This document shows, piece by piece, positions 5,568 to 12,593 of a DNA stretch of 13,227 bases. Positions within the stretch are counted from its first letter, which is position 1. Every line of letters begins with the position of its first letter. The DNA comes from JAANXG01 sp049583715 (GTDB taxonomy: Bacteria; Pseudomonadota; Gammaproteobacteria; Arenicellales; JAANXG01): positions 1 to 13,227 of the forward strand of contig JBAUWJ010000248.1 in the NCBI GenBank assembly GCA_049583715.1, in the 5' to 3' direction. The position numbers and the translations under genes are program-made. The notes below the pieces were generated by a model. That model was not told the origin of the DNA. It made no database searches and saw nothing but the letters and a program-made list of their open reading frames with translations.

Positions 5568-7172
5568 TCAGGATCTCGACAGCTCGACGCCGGCGGCGAC
5601 CCGGTCCCAGGTGGCCTCGCCGTTGCCTCGCGCGCGCAGGTCGAACTTCTGGATCTTGCCCGTCTGGGTCTTGGGCAGGGCTTCCACGATCTCCACGTAG
5701 CGCGGAACCATGAAGTAGGCCATGCGCGGCTCCAGGAAGCGAATGAAGTCTCCAAAGTCGAAATTTTCGCCCTCCTTGAGCACGACGAATGCCTTCACCT
5801 CCTGCTCGGTGTGCTCGGACTCGACCGGCACCACCGCGCATTCCAGGACCGGGGGATAGGCGTTGATTTCGTTCTCCACCTCCATCGAAGAGATGTTCTC
5901 CCCGCTGCGGCGGATGGCGTCCTTGACTCGGTCCATGAAGTAGAGGTTGCCGCGCTCGTCCTTCATCAACATGTCGCCGCTGTGCACCCACTGGTTGCGC
6001 CAGGCACGGGCGGTGGCCTCGGCATTGTTCCAATAGCCCGCCATGAGTATCCACGGCTCCCTGGCCCGAACCAGCGCCTCGCCGGGAACGCCGGGTGGGA
6101 CTTCCAAGTCATCCTCGTCGACGATGCGCACCTCGTAGCGGTCCGCGGTCACGAATCCGCAGGTGCGGCTGTCGACCAGGTCGAAACCGGAGCGGGTCGG
6201 GCAGTTGATCTCGGTCGAGCCCCAGGTCGTCGACACCAGGACCTTGAACCGATTCTTGAAGGTTTCGATATCCGGCAGCAGGGGCACGACCAGCATGCGC
6301 TCCATGGGGTTGTCGCCGTCGCTTTCCTGCACCGCGGCCTGGGACAGCCAGTTCGCCATCGCGCCCAGCAAGAATGTCGTGGTCGCGCCGGTCCTGCGCA
6401 CGTCCTCCCAGAACCGGCTTGCGCTGAAGCCCTGCGCCAGGACCACGGTTGCGCCCCGGATACAGCTTGCGTACACCGCCGCCCACTGGCCGGCGATGTG
6501 GAACAGGGGAAGCGGATTGTAGTAGACGTCCGTATCTTTCAGCGCCAACAGCTCCGCGACGGCGAGGGCGTACTCATACGAATGTGCGTGCGTGATCATC
6601 ACGCCCTTGGACGGGCCCGTCGTCCCGGAGGTGTACATCACCGCGCCGACGTCGTTGAAACGCGGCTCATGCTCCGTTGCCACCGCCCGCTCCTCGAAGC
6701 AGCTATCGAAGGGGATCCGCCCGAAGCGGGCACCGGTGCCGCGCGCGTCGCCGCCGGGTGACCCGCCCACCTCGATCAGCGTCTTCAGGTGGGGATAAGA
6801 GTCCCCGTCAAGGAGGCGTTCCATGAGATCCACATGGACGATGCAGACCCGGGCCCTCGAGTCGTTGATCAGGTGGGTCAGCACATTGCCCCGCAGGTGG
6901 GTATTGACGGGCACCTCGATCGCGCCGAGCCTGGCCAGGGCGCACCAGGCGTAGATGATCTCGATGCCATCGGGCAGCAAGAGGAGAACGGTGTCCCCGC
7001 GGCCTATGCCGCTGCGGGCAAGGCCGGCGGCGAGTCGGGCCGATTGCTCGTCAACGTCACGATAGCTGTACGAGCCGCTTCCGCAGACAACCCATGGCTT
7101 ATCCGCGAACCGTTCGACTCGCTTTCTCAGCACCCCGGGAAGGGTTTGTTCGACGCGCAGGTCCGAGAACAT
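5568..7172 (-). CDS. AMP-binding acyl-CoA ligase (CaiC-like)
   Basis: This is an ANL-superfamily enzyme that activates a carboxylic acid with ATP to an acyl-adenylate and passes it to coenzyme A. With the ATG at 7172 it has 534 residues. Motifs appear in order: phosphate-binding YTSGTTGPSKG (180-190), TTWGSTE (315-321), SGD (398-400), the hinge region DRVKDAIRRSGENIS (414-428) and a C-terminal PKTQTGKIQK with the catalytic Lys at 506. The overall look is closest to crotonobetaine/carnitine-CoA ligases and medium or long-chain fatty acyl-CoA ligases, but the substrate cannot be assigned. A TTG at 7193 would add seven residues. I prefer the ATG because an exact TATAAT at 7202-7207 would place transcription start at about 7195, next to the TTG. 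Neither start has a good Shine-Dalgarno. The hydratase follows 78 bases downstream. Confidence 0.92.
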   Translation of the reverse strand: MFSDLRVEQTLPGVLRKRVERFADKPWVVCGSGSYSYRDVDEQSARLAAGLARSGIGRGDTVLLLLPDGIEIIYAWCALARLGAIEVPVNTHLRGNVLTHLINDSRARVCIVHVDLMERLLDGDSYPHLKTLIEVGGSPGGDARGTGARFGRIPFDSCFEERAVATEHEPRFNDVGAVMYTSGTTGPSKGVMITHAHSYEYALAVAELLALKDTDVYYNPLPLFHIAGQWAAVYASCIRGATVVLAQGFSASRFWEDVRRTGATTTFLLGAMANWLSQAAVQESDGDNPMERMLVVPLLPDIETFKNRFKVLVSTTWGSTEINCPTRSGFDLVDSRTCGFVTADRYEVRIVDEDDLEVPPGVPGEALVRAREPWILMAGYWNNAEATARAWRNQWVHSGDMLMKDERGNLYFMDRVKDAIRRSGENISSMEVENEINAYPPVLECAVVPVESEHTEQEVKAFVVLKEGENFDFGDFIRFLEPRMAYFMVPRYVEIVEALPKTQTGKIQKFDLRARGNGEATWDRVAAGVELSRS

Positions 7173-7201
7173 AAACAGAGTTGGTCGGTGCAAACAGCAG
7201 G

Positions 7202-7207
7202 ATTATA
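7202..7207 (-). promoter_or_regulatory. -10 element (TATAAT) for the ligase-hydratase pair
   Basis: An exact TATAAT on the minus strand lies 29 bases before the ATG at 7172. No convincing -35 hexamer is visible; the -35 region instead overlaps an inverted repeat (7219-7241), which might mean an activator or repressor is involved. Confidence 0.4.
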
Positions 7208-7218
7208 GTGGGCGGCAG

Positions 7219-7241
7219 GTTCCGCCGCGACGGACCGGAAC
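7219..7241. other. inverted repeat between the lipoprotein gene and the ligase promoter
   Basis: GTTCCG (7219-7224) and CGGAAC (7236-7241) form a perfect stem, extended by CCG/CGG (7225-7227 with 7231-7233) across a two-base bulge. It lies downstream of the lipoprotein stop and covers the -35 zone of the ligase promoter. It may be a terminator stem lacking a T-run, or an operator. Confidence 0.3.
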
Positions 7242-7264
7242 ATCGCACCTGCGGGTCGGCTCCC

Positions 7265-7774
7265 TCATGAACTCACCGATGTCGAAAAAGTGCCGGAAAC
7301 CGCGGCACTGGCATTGATTCCCTGCCCCTGGCAGGCAACAGTGCCGGAAAACGGGCCGCTGGTGGTCTCGCCATTCGTCGTGCCCTGGTAACTGAGATCG
7401 GCGGTGCAGACAACGCCGGGCAAGGCAGCATCGGTGAACCCATCGAAGGTTCCGGTGGCCGTGAAAGACGTTCCCGAGAGCGAGCCCTTGTAAGTGTGTC
7501 CTCTCGAGTCGGTGACGACCACGGTACCGTCCGGATCAATGGCCACCTTCAAACCGTAGCTGTCGGACACCCTGGTGCCGGCCACGGTCAGCACCAGTGT
7601 CTCCCTGCCGGTGTAATTGCCCGCGTAAAGGGCGTAACTGCCGCTGGTGCTCGACCCACCGCCGGTGCTCGATCCTCCGCCGCAGGCCGTCATCAGCAGC
7701 ATCAGGATTACGGCAGCGACGTTGCCGGATTTTCCCACGAAACCCTCCCGGTGTGGCCGTGTCGACATGTTCAT
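7265..7774 (-). CDS. small lipoprotein, function unknown
   Basis: This encodes a lipoprotein of about 169 residues. The N-terminus is basic, followed by the hydrophobic core NVAAVILMLLMTAC; the lipobox LMTAC ends at Cys31 (counting from the ATG at 7774), where lipid attachment and cleavage are expected. A Gly/Ser linker follows (CGGGSSTGGGSST). The remaining 120 residues are rich in Thr, Ser, Gly and Val with short strand-like repeats such as GSLSGTSFTATGTFDG and SGPFSGTVAC, suggesting a beta-rich domain. Two further Cys (in VVCTADL and TVACQGQ) could form a disulfide. A TTG at 7780 and an ATG at 7768 are alternative starts; none has a clear Shine-Dalgarno. It begins only 15 bases after the upstream DAHP synthase gene on the same strand, so it may be co-transcribed, though no functional link is evident. 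Confidence 0.82.
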   Translation of the reverse strand: MNMSTRPHREGFVGKSGNVAAVILMLLMTACGGGSSTGGGSSTSGSYALYAGNYTGRETLVLTVAGTRVSDSYGLKVAIDPDGTVVVTDSRGHTYKGSLSGTSFTATGTFDGFTDAALPGVVCTADLSYQGTTNGETTSGPFSGTVACQGQGINASAAVSGTFSTSVSS

Positions 7775-7789
7775 GGACAAGAGGAATCT

Positions 7790-8857
7790 CTACACGGCGT
7801 CGCCGAGACGTTCGGCGGCCTCGGTAAGCAATTGCTCGGTCTTGTCCCAACCGATGCAGGCATCGGTAATGGATACGCCGTAACGAAGCCTCGAGGGATC
7901 GTCTCCAAGCTCCTGATTGCCCTCCTCCAGGTTGGATTCCAGCATCACCCCGATCAGGTCGCGATTGCCCCGCGCCTTCTGCTCGATCACCGAGTTCCAG
8001 ACCACTTCCTGGCGCTCGTGCTTCTTCCCGGAGTTCGCGTGGCTGCAATCCACCATCAGGCCGGTCGGCAGGCCCGCCCGCCTCAGGGTCCCCACTGCCT
8101 CGGCGACATTGTCCGGATCATAATTCGGCTTGCCCTTGCCGCCGCGCAGAATGATGTGCCCCCACGGGTTGCCGGTGGTGCGCACCACGCAGGTGCAGCC
8201 GTTGCCGTCGATCCCGAGGAAGGCATGGGGCTCGCGGGCCGAGCGCATGGCGTTGATGGCGACTTCGAGGGAGCCGGTGGTGGAGTTCTTGTAACCCACC
8301 GGCACCGACAGGCCGCTGGCCATCTGGCGGTGCGTCTGGCTCTCGGTGGTGCGCGCGCCGATAGCGGCCCAGTCCAGCGCGTCGTCGATGTACTGGGGCG
8401 TGATCGGATCCAGGATCTCCGTCGCGGTGGGCAGGCCCATGCCCGCCACGTCGATCAACAGGCCGCGCGCGCGCCGCAACCCCGTCTCCATGTCGAAGGA
8501 TCCGTCCAGGTGCGGATCGTTGATCAGGCCCTTCCAGCCGACGGTGGTGCGAGGCTTCTCGAAGTACGTGCGCATGACGATGTAGAGGGACCCGTTCAGT
8601 CGCGCACGCAGTGCGCTCAAGCGGCGCGCGTAGTCCAGCGCCGCTTCCGTGTCGTGGATCGAGCACGGTCCCACCACCACCAGCAGCCGCGCGTCCCGGC
8701 CGTCCAGGATGGCGGGGATGGTCCTCCGGCTGTCGAGAATGGTGCGCTGGGCCGCCTCCGTGAGGGGCAGCTCCGACCTCAGGACGTCCGGCGGAATCAG
8801 CGGGGTCAGGGACTGGACGTGCAGGTCGCGGGTCTTGCTCGGGTCGAATGTTGCCAT
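7790..8857 (-). CDS. aroF: DAHP synthase, class I, AroF-like (Tyr type)
   Basis: 3-Deoxy-7-phosphoheptulonate synthase joins phosphoenolpyruvate and erythrose 4-phosphate in the first step of the shikimate pathway. The 355-residue product has the class I signatures: VGPCSIHD with the metal-ligand Cys65, TYFEKPRTTVGWKGLINDP (97-115), GARTTESQTHRQMASGLS (167-184), HIILRGGK (234-241) and VDCSH (269-273). Family knowledge from E. coli and yeast says that the residue matching AroG Ser211 is Ser in Phe-controlled and Gly in Tyr-controlled isozymes. Here it is Gly215 (HAFLGI). The stretches GSFDMETGL, EILDPITPQY and MVDCSHANS also resemble E. coli AroF. Allosteric control by Tyr is therefore inferred, not shown. 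A frame is open to 8947, but the ATG at 8857 gives the normal N-terminus and length. A lipoprotein gene follows 15 bases later. Confidence 0.95.
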   Translation of the reverse strand: MATFDPSKTRDLHVQSLTPLIPPDVLRSELPLTEAAQRTILDSRRTIPAILDGRDARLLVVVGPCSIHDTEAALDYARRLSALRARLNGSLYIVMRTYFEKPRTTVGWKGLINDPHLDGSFDMETGLRRARGLLIDVAGMGLPTATEILDPITPQYIDDALDWAAIGARTTESQTHRQMASGLSVPVGYKNSTTGSLEVAINAMRSAREPHAFLGIDGNGCTCVVRTTGNPWGHIILRGGKGKPNYDPDNVAEAVGTLRRAGLPTGLMVDCSHANSGKKHERQEVVWNSVIEQKARGNRDLIGVMLESNLEEGNQELGDDPSRLRYGVSITDACIGWDKTEQLLTEAAERLGDAV

Positions 8858-8892
8858 GTCTTTCTGCGTGCAGCTCCGGAGGAACGGGCATG

Positions 8893-8939
8893 GAACCGGT
8901 TCAGTTGAGCGTATTGTAAGGCATCGACCGGATTCCGGT
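8893..8939 (-). promoter_or_regulatory. candidate promoter and operator palindromes of the aroF-like gene
   Basis: On the minus strand a TACAAT (8913-8918, five of six matches to the -10 consensus) would start transcription near 8906, about 50 bases before the ATG. It is flanked by two inverted repeats: GAACCGGTTC (8893-8902) in the leader and ACCGG-ATT-CCGGT (8927-8939) towards the -35 region. No good -35 hexamer is seen. The arrangement could be repressor-binding, but the sites do not match a TyrR box I can recognise. Confidence 0.3.
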
Positions 8940-9103
8940 GGAGACAACGGCGGAGATCGTGCCGCAGCGCCGTCACTGTCTCGTCGAGGCCTCGAAAGTC
9001 ATCCGTCACCTGCCGTATCGGCGATCCTGAATTCCACTTGCCACCATGTCGACGCATCTGGAACAATTGCCGCCCTCTGAAAACGGCGCCCACCAGGCCT
9101 CGG

Positions 9104-9826
9104 ATGTCTGCATTGAAACCGTCCGCTATCCTCCGATCGATCATCGTGCTCGCCGCCGTCGCCGGAGCCGTCCGGGCTGAGGCACAGACCGACGCCAAGG
9201 CCGACACCCGCTACGTCACCGACCAGCTCACGATCACCGTGCGCACGGGGCAGGGTTCGAGCTACCGCGTGCTGAAGGCCCTGCCTACCGGGACGAAGGT
9301 GGAAGTGTTGAGCGAAAACAAGGACACCGGCTATTCAAAGATCAAGACCCCGGACGGCACCGAGGGCTACTCCCTGACCCGCTACCTGATCGACGAGCCG
9401 CCAGCCGAGGTCAAGCTCGCCGCGATGAAGAAGAAGCTCGAGGCGCTCCAGGCCAAGCCGGCGGACGACGCCCAGAAACAGCTTACCGACCTCCAGGCGC
9501 AGTATCAGTCTCTGAAGCTCAAGTACGACTCGCTGGAGTTCGAGAACGTGCAGCTCTCGCAGCGCATGGACGCCGTCAAGGAGAATGCATCGAACGTGGT
9601 CGGTCTCATGGACCAGCGCGACGAGGCCCTTCAGCGAGCGAACAAGCTCGCCAGCGAGCTGGACAAGCTCAAGGTCAGGAACACGGAGCTCGAGAACCAT
9701 TCAGACAAGAAGTGGTTCATGGCCGGCGCCGGCGTCCTCATACTCGGCATCCTGGTGGGCATCATTCTCCCAAAAGTAGGCGTGCGCCGGCGCGGCAGGT
9801 TCGGATCCGGCGACTTCTCGTTCTAG
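9104..9826 (+). CDS. ygiM: SH3 domain membrane-anchored protein, YgiM family (TIGR04211)
   Basis: This inner-membrane protein of 240 residues has the order typical of the YgiM/TIGR04211 family. A signal sequence covers about 1-27 (AVAGAVRAEAQ). A bacterial SH3 domain (about 36-97) begins with TRYVTDQLTITVRTGQGSSYRVLK, close to the matching part of E. coli YgiM. A long coiled-coil region of charged heptads follows (about 103-200). One membrane span, WFMAGAGVLILGILVGIILPKV (about 206-227), precedes a basic tail. The periplasmic SH3 domain and anchor suggest a cell-envelope role, but the family's function is not established. The ATG at 9104 is preferred over an in-frame ATG at 9038 because it starts directly before the signal peptide; the Shine-Dalgarno is weak. 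The stop is immediately followed by a palindromic repeat element. Confidence 0.93.
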   Translation: MSALKPSAILRSIIVLAAVAGAVRAEAQTDAKADTRYVTDQLTITVRTGQGSSYRVLKALPTGTKVEVLSENKDTGYSKIKTPDGTEGYSLTRYLIDEPPAEVKLAAMKKKLEALQAKPADDAQKQLTDLQAQYQSLKLKYDSLEFENVQLSQRMDAVKENASNVVGLMDQRDEALQRANKLASELDKLKVRNTELENHSDKKWFMAGAGVLILGILVGIILPKVGVRRRGRFGSGDFSF

Positions 9827-9952
9827 AGAAGCTCTGATTAATGCTGTCATTGCGAGCGCGACGAAGCAATCCAGAAAGTGTGGAATGGCCAGGCATCCTG
9901 GATTGCTTCGCTGCGCTCGCAATGACAACGTAAACCATTAATCAGAGCTTCC
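9827..9952. repeat. nested palindromic repeat, MITE-like
   Basis: The element is two nested inverted repeats. The outer arms GAAGCTCTGATTAATG (9828-9843, with the complement at 9936-9951) match over 16 of 16 bases. The inner arms start GTCATTGCGAGCG (9846-9874) and match their partner (9898-9926) at 27 of 29 positions; the 23-base loop is 9875-9897. The possible flanking duplication is imperfect: CTAG (9823-9826) versus CTGG (9953-9956). It is too short to encode a transposase. The core with GTCATTGCGAGCG and GAAGCAATCC is, from memory, a string that recurs in many bacterial genomes as a dispersed palindrome. It sits between two convergent genes and starts directly after the ygiM stop, where it could act as a transcript-end structure for both. 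Confidence 0.8.
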
Positions 9953-9988
9953 CTGGATAAGGACAGGGAGTCGAAGGCGAGCGGGCTG

Positions 9989-11182
9989 TTAGCCGTTCGA
10001 ACGGGACTGGTAGTAGCGCATCAGGATCTCCGCCACCTCCGGACGCGAGAACTCGACGGGAGGAGCGATACCGGCACCCAGCATTTCCCTGACCCGGGTC
10101 CCCGACAGAAGCACGAAGTCCTCCGGGGAGTGATCGGGGGCATCGCGCATCATGACAACGCGTTTGAGCTTCTTCGAATAGGCGGTGTGGTCCGCCTTGT
10201 AGATATCGATGTCGAGAGCACCCCCGGGTACCTCCCGCTCGAAGATCTCCTGGGCCTCGAACGGTCCGTAGTAGTCCCCCACGCCCGCGTGGTCCCTGCC
10301 GACGATCAAGTGCGTGGCCCCCATGTTCTGACGAAAGATGGCGTGCAGAACGGCCTCCCGAGGACCGGCGTACAGCATATCGAAGCCGTAGCCGGTGATC
10401 ATGACGCTGTTCGGCGGGAAATAAACCTCGGCCATCTTGCGAATCGCGGCGTCGCGCACCGGGGCGGGAATATCCCCGGGTTTCAGCTTCCCGAGCAACA
10501 TGTGCACCACGCAGCCATCGGCACCCACGTCCTTCATCGCCATCTTGCACAGCTCCTCGTGCGCACGGTGCATGGGGTTGCGCGTCTGAAACGCGACGAC
10601 GGTGCGCCAGCCTCTTTCGGCAATCTCGTTCCTGATCTCCACCGCCGTGCGGAATGTGTTGGGGAACTCGCTCCGGAAGTAGCTGTAGCCGAGGACCCGC
10701 ACCGGTCCCGACAAACAAGTGCGTCCCGATTCCATGAACACGGCCACACCCGGGTGCGCCCGGTCGGTGGTCCCGAAGATCCGGCCGGCCATGAACTCCA
10801 GCTCCTCGTCCGTGAAGGCCTCTACGGCCTCCACATCCATCACCGCCAGCACCGGGTTGTCTTTCGCGTTCGGATCGCGCAGGGCGAGGCGCGAGCCCGG
10901 CGTAACGCCTGACGCGTCACGGGTGACGTTCAAGATGGGTACGGGCCAGAACAGGCCGCTCGTGGTCTGCATCGCCTCGCAGACCGCCAGTGCGTCGGCC
11001 TTGCTCATGTACCCGGGCAGCGGACTGAAGTAGCCGGCGCCCAGCATCACGGCGTTGGCGGCGGCACCCGAGGTGAGGAGAAGCGACGGCAGCTTTTCCG
11101 CCTCGCGGGCCAGGGCACCGCGCCTGTCGTCGTCTTCCACGAATAAGGGATTCAGCTTATCGGAGCCGTGGGGACTGATCAT
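9989..11182 (-). CDS. sat: sulfate adenylyltransferase (ATP sulfurylase), Sat type
   Basis: ATP sulfurylase interconverts ATP plus sulfate with adenylylsulfate plus pyrophosphate in the cytoplasm. Assimilation and sulfate reduction use the forward reaction; sulfur oxidisers use the reverse to make ATP. The 397 residues are the usual length of the single-subunit Sat and unrelated to the CysDN type. Key motifs are AFQTRNPMHRAHEE (197-210, with the QxRNP and HxxH nucleotide-binding residues), LLGKLKPGDIPAPVRDAAIR (229-248) and IVGRDHAGVGDYYGPFEAQ (293-311). No APS kinase domain is fused. The text is close to Sat of purple sulfur bacteria as I remember it. The ATG at 11182 gives the standard N-terminus (GSDKLNPLFV). 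The frame stays open to 11317, but those residues show no family likeness. No aprAB, cysC or transporter gene is visible. It lies 183 bases after the AroG-like gene on the same strand. Confidence 0.95.
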   Translation of the reverse strand: MISPHGSDKLNPLFVEDDDRRGALAREAEKLPSLLLTSGAAANAVMLGAGYFSPLPGYMSKADALAVCEAMQTTSGLFWPVPILNVTRDASGVTPGSRLALRDPNAKDNPVLAVMDVEAVEAFTDEELEFMAGRIFGTTDRAHPGVAVFMESGRTCLSGPVRVLGYSYFRSEFPNTFRTAVEIRNEIAERGWRTVVAFQTRNPMHRAHEELCKMAMKDVGADGCVVHMLLGKLKPGDIPAPVRDAAIRKMAEVYFPPNSVMITGYGFDMLYAGPREAVLHAIFRQNMGATHLIVGRDHAGVGDYYGPFEAQEIFEREVPGGALDIDIYKADHTAYSKKLKRVVMMRDAPDHSPEDFVLLSGTRVREMLGAGIAPPVEFSRPEVAEILMRYYQSRSNG

Positions 11183-11365
11183 TCTCGTTTCCAGACCAAA
11201 TCGATAAAAGCAAAGCGACACATCCGTCATGGGGCAATCGACGCCGATTGCTCCGCTGCAGGCCACCAACGTTGAATTGCCCGCATACGTTGTCAGTGCG
11301 GGGACAGCGAGGACCACGCGGGCCGGGGCTCCGGATGTCCCGATCGAGCCGCACTTTCCGAGTGC

Positions 11366-12436
11366 TTATGCGGCTGCCTGACGGGCGCGCCTGTCCTTGA
11401 CGGACTTCGCGAGCCGCTTCAGGAGCTCGGCGGTGTCGTCCCACCCAAGGCAGGCGTCGGTGATGCTCTGGCCGTGAACGAGCCCGCGCCCCGGGGCCAC
11501 GTCCTGCCGGCCTTCGACCAGGTGGCTCTCGATCATCACCCCCATGATGCGGCTCTCGCCGCCGGCGATCTGTCTCATGACATCCGCAGCCACCTCGATC
11601 TGCCTGCGCGGCTGCTTGCGGCTGTTGGCGTGACTGAAGTCGATCATGATCCGGGTCGGGCTGACGCCGGATTGCTCCAGCATCTCGGCGGCCTGCTGCA
11701 CGTTGCCGGCATCGTAGTTCGGCTGCTTCCCGCCGCGCAGGATCACGTGGCAGTCCCCGTTTCCGGACGTTGAGAAGATGGCGGTGTGCCCCTGCTTGGT
11801 GACGGACAGGAAATGGTGCGGACGGCTCGCCGCGTTGACCGCATCGACCGCAATCTTGAGGTTGCCCTCGGTACCGTTCTTGAATCCCACCGGGCAGGAC
11901 AGGCCCGACGCCAGCTCGCGATGGCCCTGGCTCTCCGTGGTGCGCGCTCCGATGGCGCCCCAGCTCACGAGATCGGCAATGTACTGAGGTGAAATCAAGT
12001 CCAGGTACTCGGTGCCGGCCGGAACACCCAGCTCGTTCAGCTTGACCAGGAGCTCGCGGGCCAGCGAAAGCCCCTTGTTGATGTGAAAGGATTCATCCAG
12101 GTCGGGATCGTTGATGAGGCCCTTCCAGCCCACCGTGGTGCGTGGCTTCTCGAAATAGACCCGCATCAGGATCTCGAGCTCCGATTGAAGCCCGGTTCGG
12201 AGCCCCTTCAGATGTGCCGCATATTCCTCCGCCGCCCCCACGTCATGGATGGAGCACGGCCCCACGATCACCAGCAGGCGGTCGTCCTCGTCGTTCAATA
12301 TGCCGTGGATCGTCCGGCGCGTGCCGTGCACGAGCTCGGATGCCCGCTCGCTGATGGGAAAGCGCTCGATGACCTGTGCCGGGGCAAGCAGCTCTTTGGT
12401 CTCTACGATGCGCAGGTCGTCTGTGTTGTATCTCAT
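11366..12436 (-). CDS. aroG: DAHP synthase, class I, AroG-like (Phe type)
   Basis: This second first-step shikimate enzyme has 356 residues and aligns without gaps to E. coli AroG through at least residue 240. It has the same beginning (MRYNTDDLRI, with Asp6 and Asp7), VGPCSIHD with the metal-ligand Cys61, YFEKPRTTVGWKGLINDP with Lys97, GARTTESQGHRELASGLSCPVGFKNG and IDFSHANS (265-272). The AroG phenylalanine-pocket residues known from family work are largely kept: Pro150, Gln151, Leu175, Leu179, Phe209 and Ser211. AroG Val221 is Phe here. Control by phenylalanine is therefore inferred. The ATG at 12436 matches the AroG start. It differs clearly from the AroF-like copy at 7790-8857, so the two are old paralogues and not a recent duplication. 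sixA lies 157 bases upstream on the same strand, and sat 183 bases downstream. Confidence 0.95.
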   Translation of the reverse strand: MRYNTDDLRIVETKELLAPAQVIERFPISERASELVHGTRRTIHGILNDEDDRLLVIVGPCSIHDVGAAEEYAAHLKGLRTGLQSELEILMRVYFEKPRTTVGWKGLINDPDLDESFHINKGLSLARELLVKLNELGVPAGTEYLDLISPQYIADLVSWGAIGARTTESQGHRELASGLSCPVGFKNGTEGNLKIAVDAVNAASRPHHFLSVTKQGHTAIFSTSGNGDCHVILRGGKQPNYDAGNVQQAAEMLEQSGVSPTRIMIDFSHANSRKQPRRQIEVAADVMRQIAGGESRIMGVMIESHLVEGRQDVAPGRGLVHGQSITDACLGWDDTAELLKRLAKSVKDRRARQAAA

Positions 12437-12570
12437 GTCCGGAACTCGTCGTATCTGTACGGCAGATGGTTTGCCGGCTCAAATCGGTTTCAAGCCCGAG
12501 CTGCGGGAATCGACACCTCGCCGATTCAAGGCGCGCACTCCAAGGGGAAGCCCGGAGAATACCACGCCCG

Positions 12571-12587
12571 GTGCGGTCGCGCCGCAC
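12571..12587 (-). other. short hairpin after sixA
   Basis: GTGCGG (12571-12576) and CCGCAC (12582-12587) form a perfect six-base-pair stem with a five-base loop, a few bases past the sixA stop. There is no T-run, so termination here would be weak or Rho-assisted. Confidence 0.25.
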
Positions 12588-12593
12588 TGTGTT

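Noticed and set aside
4947..6761. A 604-codon open frame on the plus strand opposite the hydratase and ligase.
   Set aside because: It is a shadow of GC-rich codon use in the two minus-strand genes. The translation is rich in His, Gly, Arg and Asp without domains, and the opposite strand carries full enzyme motifs.
7496..8908. A 470-codon open plus-strand frame opposite the lipoprotein and aroF-like genes.
   Set aside because: It is an antisense shadow. The minus strand encodes a complete DAHP synthase with all motifs.
8858..8947. A longer N-terminus for the AroF-like DAHP synthase up to 8947.
   Set aside because: The 30 extra residues have no family likeness and overlap the predicted -10 element at 8913-8918.
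9038..9103. A longer N-terminus for the YgiM-like protein from an ATG at 9038.
   Set aside because: It would put 22 unrelated residues before a normal signal peptide. The ATG at 9104 starts directly at the signal peptide.
10130..10912. A 260-codon plus-strand frame opposite sat.
   Set aside because: It is an antisense shadow of a complete Sat with conserved motifs.
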